Shown here: piece after piece, positions 11,163 through 23,800 of the stretch
How positions within the stretch are numbered: the first letter of the stretch is position 1
How the letters are laid out: each line of letters opens with the position of its first letter
Assembly: GCF_031753505.1 (NCBI RefSeq)
Contig: NC_089682.1
Coordinates: 63,126,561-63,190,560 of the forward strand
Direction: 5' to 3'
DNA from: Anomalospiza imberbis
Taxonomy: Eukaryota; Chordata; Aves; Passeriformes; Viduidae
DNA length: 64,000 nucleotides
Made by a program: the position numbers and the translations under genes
Notes under the pieces: generated by a model
Databases searched by the model: none
The model's input: only the letters and a program-made list of their open reading frames with translations
What the model was told of the DNA's origin: nothing

Positions 11163-11740
11163 CAGAGGCATAGTATATTTCAGGTTGGAGGGGACACCAG
11201 GAGGTCCCCAACAGCAGGGTCAGCTCTGAAGTCAGAACGGATTGCTCAGTCTTATCCCATCCAATTTTCAATGGTGACTGGACAACATCTCTGGACCTGT
11301 GCCTGACTGTCCTCAGGGGGAGAATATTTTTCCCTGTATGCAGTTATGACATCTTGTCCCCTGTCCTCCTGGCATGAAATTTGAAAACCTCCATGTAGGC
11401 AATGGCAAGCTGCCAATAAGTCCCTGCCTATAAAAGTTGCCTCTTATCCAGGCTGAAGAAGGCCAGTTCCTTAAGCTTTCTCCCATAAGTCATGTGCTCC
11501 AGCCCCCTGACCTTCTTGGTGAACTGTCTCGTTTCCCAGTGTCTTGTTGGGACTTGCTGCAGTATGTCTGTGTCTCCACTGGGGAGCCCAGCACCGGGCC
11601 TAGAATGCCAGGTGTGGGTTGCCAATTCTATGCAGGGAAGGATCACCTTCCTCAGCCTTCTGGCCACACTCTGCCTGGTGCAGTGCAGGAGGCTGGTGGC
11701 CTTCCATGCTGCAAGGGAACCCTTCTCCTCACAGTTCCTT
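11163..11740 (-). mobile_element. CR1 LINE fragment, old
   Basis: The plus strand reads as reversed CR1: ttcaggttggaggggacacc near 11178, gcctgactgtcctcaggggg near 11301, a cttatccaggctgaagaaggcc stretch near 11443, and tgctccagccccctgaccttct near 11496. The order and content match the 3' portion of a CR1 element on the minus strand. The copy is strongly diverged and has lost the terminal repeat. Frames of 112 to 134 codons on both strands lie inside it and are by-products of the repeat. Confidence 0.78.
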
Positions 11741-12332
11741 CTTCCTATGCAGACACTGAAGAAGTACGGAAATAGCTGCAAACGGGCCAGAGTGGTCAGT
11801 CAGTGCCTTTTCCACGTGCGCAAACAAGGCATCTTGAAGGAAGAAGAAATTCACTTGCTGAATCACTCATTTCAAAAAGAACTACATCATGACTAACTAG
11901 AAGCATTTCTTAAAAGATGTAGCTGCTTATTCCGCACTGCTGTAAGAAATTTCCTTTGGAATGGACTGTTGATGCAATGTTGTATAGACTACAAATTTTC
12001 TTTACCTTCCAAACCCACCTCAGTCCCCTGTGCCAGGCTCTCATCAGCATCTAGTCCACAGTACCATCTAGTGGGAAACGCTGATATGACCGTGCCCATC
12101 CCAAAAGCGCTCTGAAGACATTGTCATTTCTTCCCGATCTCAGTAGGTAGAGAAAAGTGTATGAAAATCCTCTTAGGCATGGCAGTATAAACATGTAGGA
12201 TGGCGTGAGGAGAACTCACCTTGCCAGGGGCTGAGACGAGTCAGCTCTGACAATGAAATTGCCTATCTGAAACATTTCATAAGCATGATTACTAATTACT
12301 TTTTCCAAGGCTGATCTGTTAATAAGTAGAAG

Positions 12333-12371
12333 ATAATAAGAATAATAAGAATAATAAGAATAATAAGAATC
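12333..12371 (+). repeat. 9-bp tandem repeat (aataataag)
   Basis: About four copies of the nine-base unit aataataag with no interruptions. Confidence 0.92.
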
Positions 12372-15031
12372 CATGTTTGCTGCTCTGAAAAATTAAGTAG
12401 AACTAATGATGAGGTAAAATGATGAAGAATATATCTAAGATTTCTTCTAAAGAGAGCTGGGGCAGCTTGCTCTCTCCTGAGATGCAAAAGCAGTACCAAT
12501 TCTGACACTTCTGTAGAAACTGCTCCCAGTTACAGTACACAGATCTGACATCCACCTAGGGCATCTGCTTACTGCAGTTCAAGCAGCTTCCCTTACAGGA
12601 TCACCCAGCAGGAATGAACACCAGAGAGGGTATTTACACTGTGCTCAAATGACATGTGCTCTCAGTTAATTTATGGGTTGGACAAGACACTGCAATGCAG
12701 ATGGCTTTGATGAGGAAAAAGTAGAATTGCAGCATATTCTCACAAAGGGTGAATACCCAAATTCTTGCATTGAGTAGCTTGTCATACACCCATTCCAGAA
12801 CTAGCCTGTACAAAGATCTCTGGATATTCTATCATGATTATTTATATGCTATAACTAAGCCAAATAAATTAAACTTTAAAATAAAAGGAAATAACCACCT
12901 CAATTTCCACAAAGATCATATCCTAAGAATTATTCGTGAGGCACACTGTAGCCTATATAAACAGTAGTTGTTGTGAAGCTGTTCAAATAACACCAATTTT
13001 GCTCCTTGATTTTCTAAAACAGGCCAGTGAAAAGTCTTTCTGTTTGCACCAAACACACAGAAAAAGTCTCTTCTGTTGCTTTCTAGGTATCTTAGATAAC
13101 ATGAGAATTAGGAGGAAATCTAGATTTTAAAGACTGGCAGTTCTTAAAACACATTCATTTGGTAAGCTCTGCTGTAAGGAGCTTCAGTATCTGAAATGAA
13201 ATGCAGCTCCAGGACATGGGGCTGAGTTATGCAACCTCAGTGACTGGAGACCATGAGCTGAGGTGAAGGAGGCTGGCCTCTCAGGCACATGGGAAATTTC
13301 TGATCTGTGAAAAACTCCAGTGCACTGATGAAATTGCACATCTTCAGAGGAGAACACAGCATAAGAACCCACAGAGGCTGAGCTTGTTTTTTCAAGCATG
13401 ACCCACTTTTTATTGGTCTTCAGATTCTCCCACATCTAGTTTCTTATTCACACCTTTCATTTTCATAAGATTAAAAATGTAAAAATTAAAGGGAATTAAA
13501 AATGTCTATGTAAATCTTCATATGGAAATTTCTAGTCCTGGTAAAAGCTGCACATTTTTTATTATGGTAACCAATATTAAGTATAATTTATGCAAACCCA
13601 TTTTTGTTGTTGAAAGACTGTCTATCAGTTTAAGAACTCATATAATTCATATTAGATGCTTTTGAGCACAGAGTTCAGGTTATTCCCCCTTCAACTCTAA
13701 CAATGATATAGCTGTTTGGGGACAAATTACTGCTGGTCTGAGTATTGGTCTCTGAAAGCTGAAATAAAGAAACAGAGGGGAAAGACAATTTGCATGACCA
13801 GTTCTATTTATACTCAGCATAACTCGCATAACTTGCCTTCCACTGTAGCATTTGGATTTTAGTGAAATTCTAGAAATTTTCCGGGGAAAAAAAATTCTAA
13901 GTCAACTTAACTTAGCACTAAAACATGAGGTATTCTATCAACATCATAGGTCTTGTTTCTGAAAGGCTGTTTACCCCAAATAGCACAAGGCGAGTCTGAC
14001 TCTTCAACAAACCTGTATTCCTCTGTTTGGGCACACAGCACGCTTTGTGTCAGTAGACTTGCAGTGAATTTGCTAAATGCACCAAACAGCTCATCTTCCA
14101 ACGCATGACAGCACCAATATCTCACAGAAACTTGATTGTTGTAAGATGAAAAAGGAAGAAACTGTTCCTTTTCAAAGATAAAATACATGCATTTGTAAAA
14201 AAAAGTTATTTGTATTTTAAAGACATTCAGATACTACTGCATATTCTTCATTATTTTGAAAGGTTTTGTTATCCTTTTAAGGTTTTTCCACTTTGCATTT
14301 TGTCACTTTGATTTCTGTTGATAACAATTTGAACTTCCTGAAGATTTGCCTTTCTCAAGTCTTCAAAGAGTGTGTTTACAGAGCAATAATGTATGTTTTC
14401 TAAGATCTCTTTATATATCTCTTTTTAGTCTTACAAGTTCCTATACCCTTGAAACTGAATAGAAGACTCTTTCAAACCCTATTCAGACCATTAAGGCATT
14501 TCTGATGTTTTTATTTCTTATGTTTCCTGATTCATCCTTCTCAATGGCCTATGCATGTGATACAGGTGTACTTTGGTGGTAATAAAAACTCTGCAGTTCT
14601 GTTTTTACTGCAAAAAATACAATTCTTATGATCTAGAGTAGCAGTTATCTATATTATCATTCATTTAGATTACAGCATTGGGTAGAAAGAAAGCACATTA
14701 TACAGTGCAAACTGACAATATTTATCAAGGAACACATGATAAGTAATTCCTTTTTTCCTCTTTAGGTCATCTGTGAGCCATCCAAAACATTAGGGTTACA
14801 ACACCAGTTATGAGAAGGAAATCTTAGTAAACTTAATTCAATTAAACTAAGTATCAAACACACTGATTAATACACTGTAAGTGTAATATAGAGCTCCCAA
14901 GGTTTGGGGGTATTCATGTGATGATAATATTACATAATTAAAAATCGACTAGATTTCAAGCTGAAAAATTAGCTTGACATTTAAATCAGTTTTTTGTCCT
15001 GTGCTGGAAAAAAAAAAAATAAAGACATCAA

Positions 15032-15052
15032 AGACACCTCTTTGAGGTGTCT
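15032..15052. repeat. Short perfect inverted repeat
   Basis: Arms agacacctc and gaggtgtct pair perfectly over 9 bp around a 3-base loop. It is too short for a microRNA precursor, and no run of T follows that would suggest Pol III termination. Confidence 0.8.
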
Positions 15053-15781
15053 CTTTGAAGAGAGAGCCTTTCACATCTTTAACAAAGATCAGCCTCAATG
15101 GGCTCCCACAGGACCTCTGTCCAAATAAAAAAATAACTCAATGCTCCAGTTATAGCTAAACATTAAGAAGATTGGGTTTTTTTCTTATCAGTCAGGGAAG
15201 GTCTTAGAAAGAGCAGAAGCACATAGACAGTTCCAGTAATTTGAAGGGGCTCTAAACTGTGAGGACAACCAAACAAATGAGATTTAATCAAGCTGGCTAG
15301 AAGAAGGCTCTGACAGAAATGCATGAATGCATGTCTGGGAACAAAACTCCTGATGCTGTGAGGTGAGAAATATTCCACCGTTCTAAGTCTGTACCAATAG
15401 TGGATGACAGAAGAGGTTACAAAACTCCAGAGATAGACCAGGTCTGAGGGATTAGGATACAGACAAGTCATCAGTAAGAAACTGAATCGGTTCCTGACCC
15501 TGAAATAGAGAAAAGGTGTGGTAGGCTGGAAAGAGTCTCTTTTATATCTGTTCTTTGTGATAGGATCAATATCTGTATATTAGTAGAATCAGTAAGACTA
15601 AATATATAGCAAGAGGAGACTTGAAAGGAGAAACTTTAAATAATAATCATATTTCTCTTGGCAATATGGTAGGCATTTTGAAGCTTACAATGAGGAGAGA
15701 AAAAATTTTAAAAAACCAAAACAAGGAAATCCCTAGAATATTCTACTAATTATTCCTTTGAGGATTTCTACCTCTCACTAT

Positions 15782-15818
15782 TTTTATTTCCCATTACAGA
15801 CTTTTATTTCCCATTACA
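15782..15818 (+). repeat. Tandem duplication, period 20
   Basis: The word ttttatttcccattaca occurs twice, 20 bases apart (15782-15798 and 15802-15818). It looks like a small local duplication. Confidence 0.85.
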
Positions 15819-17337
15819 AGTAAAATGGGTCATCAAAGCCACCTACTACTTCTTTGATCTTCATTTTCTGTGCAAGGTAGATTAAAAGAAGATGTATTAT
15901 TTTCCAGATATCTTTATCCTAACAGGTAATCTGAACTGCTGAGTATCTGTATTTCTCTACCTGCCTACAAAAAAGAAGCTGGAATTCATAAGAGCCAGTA
16001 TACTCAACCCTCAGTTTAAAACATATGAGAGCTGAAATTCAGTCTAGGTTATGAAAACGTTGGATCCAAAAAGGAAAGTTACAGCATGTTCTTTACATGT
16101 GCCTATAGGAATTAAATGTATGCCCTCTGCAAAACTTTTCATCTTCAAGAAAGTCTAGTATGGAAGAATATTTTCTCTGGACAAGTCACCCTCTAAATCC
16201 TCACAGAGCCTGTACATAGATTTACACAGTGCTTTTGTTCTGATGGAGACTTTGTCATTTTTCCCAAAATCTCCTTTAGAAACATTTTTTTCTTCCAATT
16301 TTCTACCCTTTTACTCTTCAGTGAATCAGAGTGAAATATATAAAGGAAGATGAGGTAATTATCTGAAAAGTATCAAGTAAGTCTGTTCTGCTTTTAGACA
16401 GGATTCAATTTTAAAAATGTATGTTCAATTGTATAAAATTATTTTGGGACAGTTTTCAATTAGAAGAACAACTAAAATGGAAAATTTTCCAAATAGTGAC
16501 AAAAGACCAAGTTTAAGGCATGAACAATAGAGAAGAAGAGAGAAATACTTTCTTCAGGAAGCTGACCTGGAAATGGGGCCAATCATTTCTCTGCTTTCCT
16601 TCTCTCTCCCTCAAATTATCAATGAAAAAGATCAGGAAAGTGAAATATAGTCTTAATTTAAACACTAATTCAAAATTAATATAAAATCTATCAGATATAT
16701 CAGAGCCAAAGCATCTATTTTGTTTTCCAAGCAAACCAAGAAAGTGCTTTGCCTTTGGCTTTTAAAAATATCTTAATGAGGTGTGTAATTCCAGTTAAAA
16801 ATTAGACACTTCCAATTTTTATGTTAAGACATCAGTAATGCTTCTTCCTGCTGGATTTTAGGATTTTGTCTAATTGCACTCCAATGTTATGACAGCATTC
16901 CAACATGATACATCATGAAATCAGACTTGGGTATCCTGCACTAAGAACAAGATTCCAGGTGTTTCTGACATTACAGACCAAAAGCACTATTATATTCCTC
17001 AGTCTTTCATTTAACAATTGTATGGAAATCAGTTTTTTTGGTTTTTTTGTCTAAGGAATTGTTTGGCTATTGCAGGCCTTCATGTGCACATTTTTACTGG
17101 AACTTAGTACAGTTTCATAATTTTTTTTTTTCAGTAACTTCTGGATAATACCCATGATAGTAATCTAACTTTGTAACTCCACGGGAAGTTTGTCAAAGTC
17201 CTATTATTTACTACCTACACAAAGAAATACAATTACAAGTAAAACATCATTAAAAGAGACTGAAACATTTATCCTGATTCTTATCTTCAAGTCAAACATT
17301 AAATTTCAGCTACAAAAGGTAAGTTTTAAAATTTTGT

Positions 17338-17427
17338 TTTATTAAATAACAGAGGCAGATGAATAACAGTTTCAAAAGGATAATGAAAAAAAGATCAAAG
17401 AAAAAATGCTGACTTTGAATTTTTATT
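17338..17427 (-). terminator. DYNC2H1: Candidate DYNC2H1 polyadenylation signals
   Basis: Two minus-strand AATAAA hexamers lie downstream of the DYNC2H1 stop codon, at 17422-17427 and 17338-17343, about 300 and 390 bases past the stop. Either would give a short 3' UTR. The DNA is AT-rich, so such hexamers also occur by chance and the true site is unproven. Confidence 0.35.
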
Positions 17428-17728
17428 CTATACTTCTGAGCAAACCAGAAGAGATTTTAACAACTTCAAGAAAGAAATACAGCACATTACAATCAAGAGA
17501 ATCAATCGAAATTAGCAGTTTGCTAATAGTGCCATGTTAACTTTTACAATATCCCACAAAGATACACTGAAGTTCTATCAAGTAGAAGTATTTGAATATA
17601 TCTTAAAAAAATAAACAGGAATTAGTAAACCATTGCTTTAAAAATATAAAACCAATGAATCTAAATTTCTCTTTTAGTAAGTAAGAAATTAGATGTCTCC
17701 TAATTTCACAAGTTAATGCAGTTTCATA

Positions 17729-17887
17729 TTACTGATTTTTCAAAAATAAAGCAGCTCCACATTGAATCCACTGGTCTTGGTTTCCTCCACAAGGTATGTC
17801 AATATTTGTCACCACACGGTCTCTCTCCACACTAGTGTAGACTGGTAAAGATATGCATTCCTCTGGAGAATATGGACCATATGCATC
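17729..17887 (-). CDS. DYNC2H1: DYNC2H1 terminal coding exon with stop codon
   Basis: 159 bases, 52 codons plus TAA, phase 0. It begins DAYGPYSPEECISLPVYTS, continues VERDRVVTNIDIP and ends CGGNQDQWIQCGAALFLKNQ. The LPVYTSxERxxVVTNIDxP stretch is the final beta-strand region of the C-terminal domain, and the last residues are almost identical to other vertebrate DYNC2H1 proteins. The acceptor is TTGTTGCCAG. The 3' UTR must follow below 17729. Confidence 0.98.
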   Translation of the reverse strand, partial: DAYGPYSPEECISLPVYTSVERDRVVTNIDIPCGGNQDQWIQCGAALFLKNQ

Positions 17888-20800
17888 CTGGCAACAAACA
17901 AGCACTTAGTTATCACATAAAAAGACAACAAAACACAAGAAAGCAATATTCTCCACTGGTATGGTATCTAAACTTAAGATGCAGTTTGGGCACCACAGCC
18001 TTGGACAAAGAAGTCCTCATTCAGAACACCAAGGAGAAGGACTGAATGAAGCAGAGACTTCAGGAAAATTGCTCTCTCCCTAACTCAAACACCAGGAGGG
18101 AAATAACAGGAGTGAACCAATGAACTACATCTAAAAATCTTCCTTCAGCTAAAACCCTCCCAACAATCACACTTCTAAAGTGTCTGCAGACCAGATTAAG
18201 GGAAGTGCAGATCAGTTTCCTGCAAGAAGAAAGCTGCTCAGGAGCCCCTGTGCTGTAGTGCGGGGAGCAGCTATCCTGGCAGGATGGAGTGCTGTGGTAC
18301 CTGTGCCCTGGCAGACCCTACAGCCCCCTCCAACCCTGCAGCAAACCCTGCCCTCCTCCTGTGGCACAGCCCCTGGTGTGAGCTGAGATACCTACAAGCA
18401 TCATACTGCAGGAACTGCAGTCCAAGAAACCTTACCCCACCCCTTCCAGGCTACTTCCAGGAACTGCTCCTCTCTGCTGTCTGCACAACAAACTGGATGC
18501 AGTTTCCTCCTAGGGCTTTGCATGGGGCACTGTCCATATGTGTGACCACAGAACTGAGCTCAAAGACTCTGTCTAGACTTCCTACAGGACTTCATTTCAA
18601 TCAATGACATATTTAGTTACTGCAAATAGTTCAGGGTTTGATTCAAATGGTATATATTAAGCATGTTTTCTGTCACACTCAAAATGTCCCATCCTGTCAA
18701 CAGGAAAATGTCAGATTTTCAAGAACCAAGTAACAAGGCAGCACACTTGTCAGAAAAGAATTTTAAATAAAATTAAGTGTAATTTTAAATCATGTCAAAT
18801 GTGAGTTAGTGCTGCTCCAATATTAAAAAATAACTAAAAACAGGAAAAAGGAAACATGCAAACCATAACTGTTTCAAGCACTTTGCCTTGCATGTGAAGT
18901 GTAAAGCCATTACTGAAGAATTTTGCTGTTCCTTTTGAAAATCAACTTCCCCTGTATTTTGGACAAAAGTGTTTAAATTCTTGCAGAAGATCTATGTGAG
19001 GTAATATTTGTATAGAGTAACTTAAAAATCAGGAGCTCAGCTGTTCTCAGAAGGACTGTACTTACCCCATTTATCCTTTGGTTAACACTACTGAAGACAA
19101 CAAAATGCTAGCCAGACTGAGAGTAAAATGTTAATCAGAGAATTTAAATTTTGCCAAAGCTGGGAACCAGAAGCTGGCCAGTTTGCCTTCAAAGACCTGC
19201 TTTTACATTTTTTAGGAACAAATTATCTGTTATTGTGCCTTTCTCAATCCCACTGATGTTTTAAGTAGTCACATTATTGGAGGGTTAAAACCATTCTGTG
19301 GAAGTCTTTATGAGTCACTTATGTCCTTGGCTTATGTACAAGGACATAAATCCTTATGTCCTTGGCTTAAGTACAGTTCAAAAGTTCTCTTCATCAGACT
19401 GCCTCACACAGTTCCATTGTCTTTAGTGACACCCTTCACAGCATGGGATACATTAATGGATTAAAACTGGAAAGGACCTTCAGAGTTTAATGAGAATAAG
19501 CATAATGATAGTAGCTCAAAATATTCTGTTTAGAGCACTGCAAGATTTTGAGGGGGTTCTTTCAGAGAAATCCTGTAGGCTACTTTATGTTTGGTTGAAA
19601 ATTACTTCAAAGCATTACATTATACATATACTTTTGCTCAGTAGATTTCTAAAGATGCATTCATGAAGAAAAGAAAACAAGTTCAAAACCTAAAAATTCT
19701 AAGACAATATATTGTATTTTATGCACTCTTTTCCTAAGGAGAGGTAATGAAATTAAGGGAAATGCATGATATCCACTTCTGCTTTGGTTTCTGAGCACAG
19801 TATTTGATTATAGTCAACTTTTACAGTCACTGTAAAACAACTCAAGGGTAGACCAATTCAGAAAAACTCTCCTTAGAGACACTTTGCAGTGTCAAGTTGG
19901 GCAGATGACAAGTTATGGCCTGTGTTTTCTAAAAATTGTATTTTTTTTCCAACACAAAGATGTCAGTTGCTATTCATTTCAAATATAAGTACATTTGAAA
20001 AAGTTTAATTCATTGATTATTGAAGTATCTAATTTTTTATTTTTATAGATAAAGCTCTCTGCTGATTTCACATAAAACTTCTGGATCCTACCTTTGGAGT
20101 TTAAAAAAATAGTCTATTCAGAAAAATACTAAAAATCTTTTTTTTATTTCAAACACAAGATAAATGTTTTTCAGAACAATGGGAGGACTACTTAGAATTC
20201 TCATTTAAAATGTGTTTCCATTTGGTGTTGCCATGGAAAACCACACATATTACCATCCTCCACCATCCACCACTGAGTCAATATATTAGAATATCTGGCA
20301 ATTCCCATGTACCACCTCTCAAGTAAATTAGAAATCAGTTTACTTATCTGAAAAAAACAAAGCCTGTAAATACCAAAAACTGGGAAATCTTTCACTGGTC
20401 AACTTTGTAAGAAGTTTCATGATGTTTTCATTTTTTTGTTCTTTTTTAAAAATTTTCTTTCCTAACCAAGCTGGGAGCAATGGTGGAGATGATGGCTATC
20501 ATTTACTTCTGTGTTCAAGGTCTAAATCTGTTCACCTTTATACTTCTAATGCTATACTATAATATGATGCTATATTTCCCCTGCTGGAAAAAACAATGAG
20601 AGAAAAACAAAGTTGGGATACAGCAGTGTGTTAGCAATGGAGCTCCTTGCACAATATCTGTCACAATACACAAAAGTCATCATATTGGTCTAGGCTGTCT
20701 CTAGAATCACTCCTGGACAGATTTATCCCAGATATCTTCTGATGGGATGGACTTCCTAAATGTAGGTGGGATGAATTCTATAACAAGCAATTTTTTAGTT

Positions 20801-23800
20801 AAAAGACACACCTTTGAATACATTCTATGTGACTTTTGGACTTATTTATCAGCGATTGCTACGCCAATTGGAGGGCAGAAGCAGTAACATTTTTTACTGT
20901 TTGGATTACTTTGCTTTCATCTTAAAATCTGCAAGCACTGGCATTTTTTAAAATTAGTTTAAGTAGGAAAAAGGCTTTCTTTGCTTACAGCTCACATCAT
21001 ATTCTCTCTTTTTTATTACCAGTGCATTTTCCTTTAATATTTAAAATGCAAAGAAAATATATTCTAGGAATGAACTCCCAAACACATGTATATATTTACT
21101 AAACTCAGGTTTGAATATATGCTAATGTTTTTAAAACACAAAGAAAAAAGGTATGACTGCAATAAAGCCCTTGCCTTTATCTAAGCAATACAAGCTGAAG
21201 AATATTAACAAAATTACAATAAGTTTCTGTTTTAAATAAAGTAACTGATTTTCCTAGTAAAGATTGGAATTTTTATTTTGAAATTAAAGGAAAACAGTTC
21301 AGCAACATCATACTGAAAAGCTGCTATATAGAAAAAAATCAAATTATGGGTCTTGAAAGTTTAGGGCTTTTAATAATTTAGTACCTGTGGAATCCAGGCC
21401 ATGTAACAAGGGAGAACAGATGACACACTGGGAGAATCATGCAGATTTTCTGAAAGTCGATTTCCATCAAAACGACAACCCTCCAGTTGTAAGCCACTGA
21501 TCTGCCATGGAAATATAAAATATTCAAACATAAATAACAGAATTAAAAAGTCAGTATTGATTGCACTGTACTTTACTAAATTATGAACCTTTTTATTGTG
21601 ACCAAATTTTTAAATAACAGGAAACTAATTACTGTTATGTTCTTTGTCAGTATAGGAAACATGATTTAAAAGCAAGATCTGGACCACACTTCAATGTGAA
21701 CTTCCTCTGATTTGGAATCACATTCTTTGAAATGTTGGAGAAAAATACCTGTAAATGTCATCAATTATGAAACTGCAGTTGCTTGGCATTAGATTAATGG
21801 AATTACGATAGCAACAGCCAAGTTCACAATCATTACAATGTCGAGAAGAAGAGAAGAACAATCACTACAATAAGCATGACTTCCTGCTTGGAAGTCTGAG
21901 CCCAGCTTTCAAAGAATGGAATGTGCAACTATGCAGCTTCAGCAGAGGCAAACAAAATATATTAAAATAATATAGGAGAAAATTATATTTAACAAACTCA
22001 AGACTTCTTAGACATACTGCTGTTTGGCAAAAAAAAAATAAGAATCACAGATGCTTCTTTAAGTAACTATGCAATGCTTTATTTGCAACATGTTTCAAAT
22101 GTTTTCTTTTCATTAAGTAATTTCAGCCTCTGAATTACATGTTCTGTTTTTTTCTTCTCTGGAGCCTTCCTTAAGTTAGTGATGTCTATTCTAGATTCCT
22201 TAAAAAAAATTCCAATATTTGCAAATACTACTGGATTGCTAATAATAATAATAATAACAATAATAATAATAATAATAGTAGTAGTAGTAATTTTGGCCTG
22301 CTGAAGTGAGAACTTCAGTTTTAATAGTAATAAAACTTAATTCAATAATAACTTTCATGCAGCTTTTCAAAAGGTTAACAATCCAGCTGCAGCAGATCTG
22401 TAACAGAAGCTACCATCTGAAAATCATCTGTCTGTTATGCTATCATACTAAAGTCCTGAATTAAATTTATCATACTGAGGTTGGCTTTCACCAAATGCAA
22501 GGTTCATAAAGCAGTGTTGGAATTAGGAAATACAATGTTGCTGGAAAGTGGATGAGTGATCACATAAGCAAAATAGAGAAAAATGTCATTTTCTAATATA
22601 TTTTCCCTTGCAAGAAATTTTGAAACATCTATCAGATTGCAAAAATGGGCTGAAGTATGATGCTACACTGAAGATCAGTACCACAGAAGATAAAATGGAT
22701 AAAATTTCCTCAGGTAATTTTATTATTCCTAAATTATGTATTTGACATGAAAAGATGGAATTAAACAGTAACACAGTGTGGGTTACTGTCATGCATGAAA
22801 AGCAATGCTTTTCTCCTCAGTGTAAGGGGTTTTTCATTAATAATATTTTAACTGTAAACTAGCTAAGATTACATTTTGCATTTTCAATATCTAATTATTC
22901 TTTTGATTGTAGACAGGCATTACACTCTTCAAGAATTTGCTTCTTTAAACTCATGTTTCTCTTTTAATGCTGAGCTGGGGACTCTTCCCTACAATGTACA
23001 AGATGCAGATGTACACATTCTAATATGAAAAAAAAAGTTATAAAACATGGCATTTAAAAAAGACATAGAAAATAGCAACATAGCTGTGTTTCTCCTTGGA
23101 CAGACAGTAACCAGAGAAGTGACAATGTTCTTTGGAGCAATCTGTGCTTCATACAGACTAGGACTTAGAGTGAAACCACCAAAGCTGTGGAAAACCTGAG
23201 CCAAAACAACCCCAAATGGAAAGTTCAGAGTAGACATTTTGTCTAACTTTTACACAAATTTTATAAAGATTCATCTCCTATGTTATTCTTTCTGTCCTTC
23301 TTGCTTTCTGCAGGGAATATTTTTAGGGACAACAGTTGAAAAAATAACTTTGGCAAAGTTATTGCAGAAAGATTGGTCTAATGAAGAGGTTTTAAAGTTT
23401 GTTGCAAGGGTGTTCAAAGGTCTGGCCATCCTAAACAACTCTGAAAGAAATTTCTATAGAAGTAGGTCACTTATTGAAAAAACTTTTTACTGCATGTTTC
23501 TTCTTTTGATATTCGCAGTCCCTTTGACATTATAGTTATGTAAAATACCATTTGATATCCTGGAAAACTTTTCCTGCAAACCAATGGTAGAAACTCCTTT
23601 GAAGATTAAGACCAAATTTTTACTTTCATTCAATATTAAAAGAAATTAAGAAAAAAACCTAATAATATTAGAACAATGTACTTTCCAATATCATTTGACT
23701 GAGTACGCCCATAGCCATGTTTTCATTTCTATAGCAAACAGTATGGAGAAATTACAAGTACTATGAAAGACATGAATTTCACAGCATCTGTAAAGTAATC

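Larger units (their letters stand above)
11741..17337. other. Intergenic downstream of DYNC2H1, no gene recognised
   Basis: Mostly AT-rich DNA. Apart from the short repeats listed separately (12333-12371, 15032-15052, 15782-15818) I see no gene, RNA or repeat family. Slightly GC-richer patches lie at about 12005-12240 and 13180-13400. In mammals the gene beyond this end of DYNC2H1 is PDGFD, but none of its coding sequence is visible here. Confidence 0.5.

Noticed and set aside
11428..11896. Frames of 112 to 134 codons on both strands
   Set aside because: They lie mostly within an old CR1 fragment and have no protein family signature beyond that repeat.
15032..15052. Hairpin considered as a microRNA or small RNA gene
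   Set aside because: The 9-bp stem is far too short for a precursor and no extended pairing surrounds it.
22240..22290. Tandem repeats considered as a CRISPR array
   Set aside because: These and the other tandem repeats here are microsatellites or two-copy duplications without regular spacers. The sequence is from a vertebrate.
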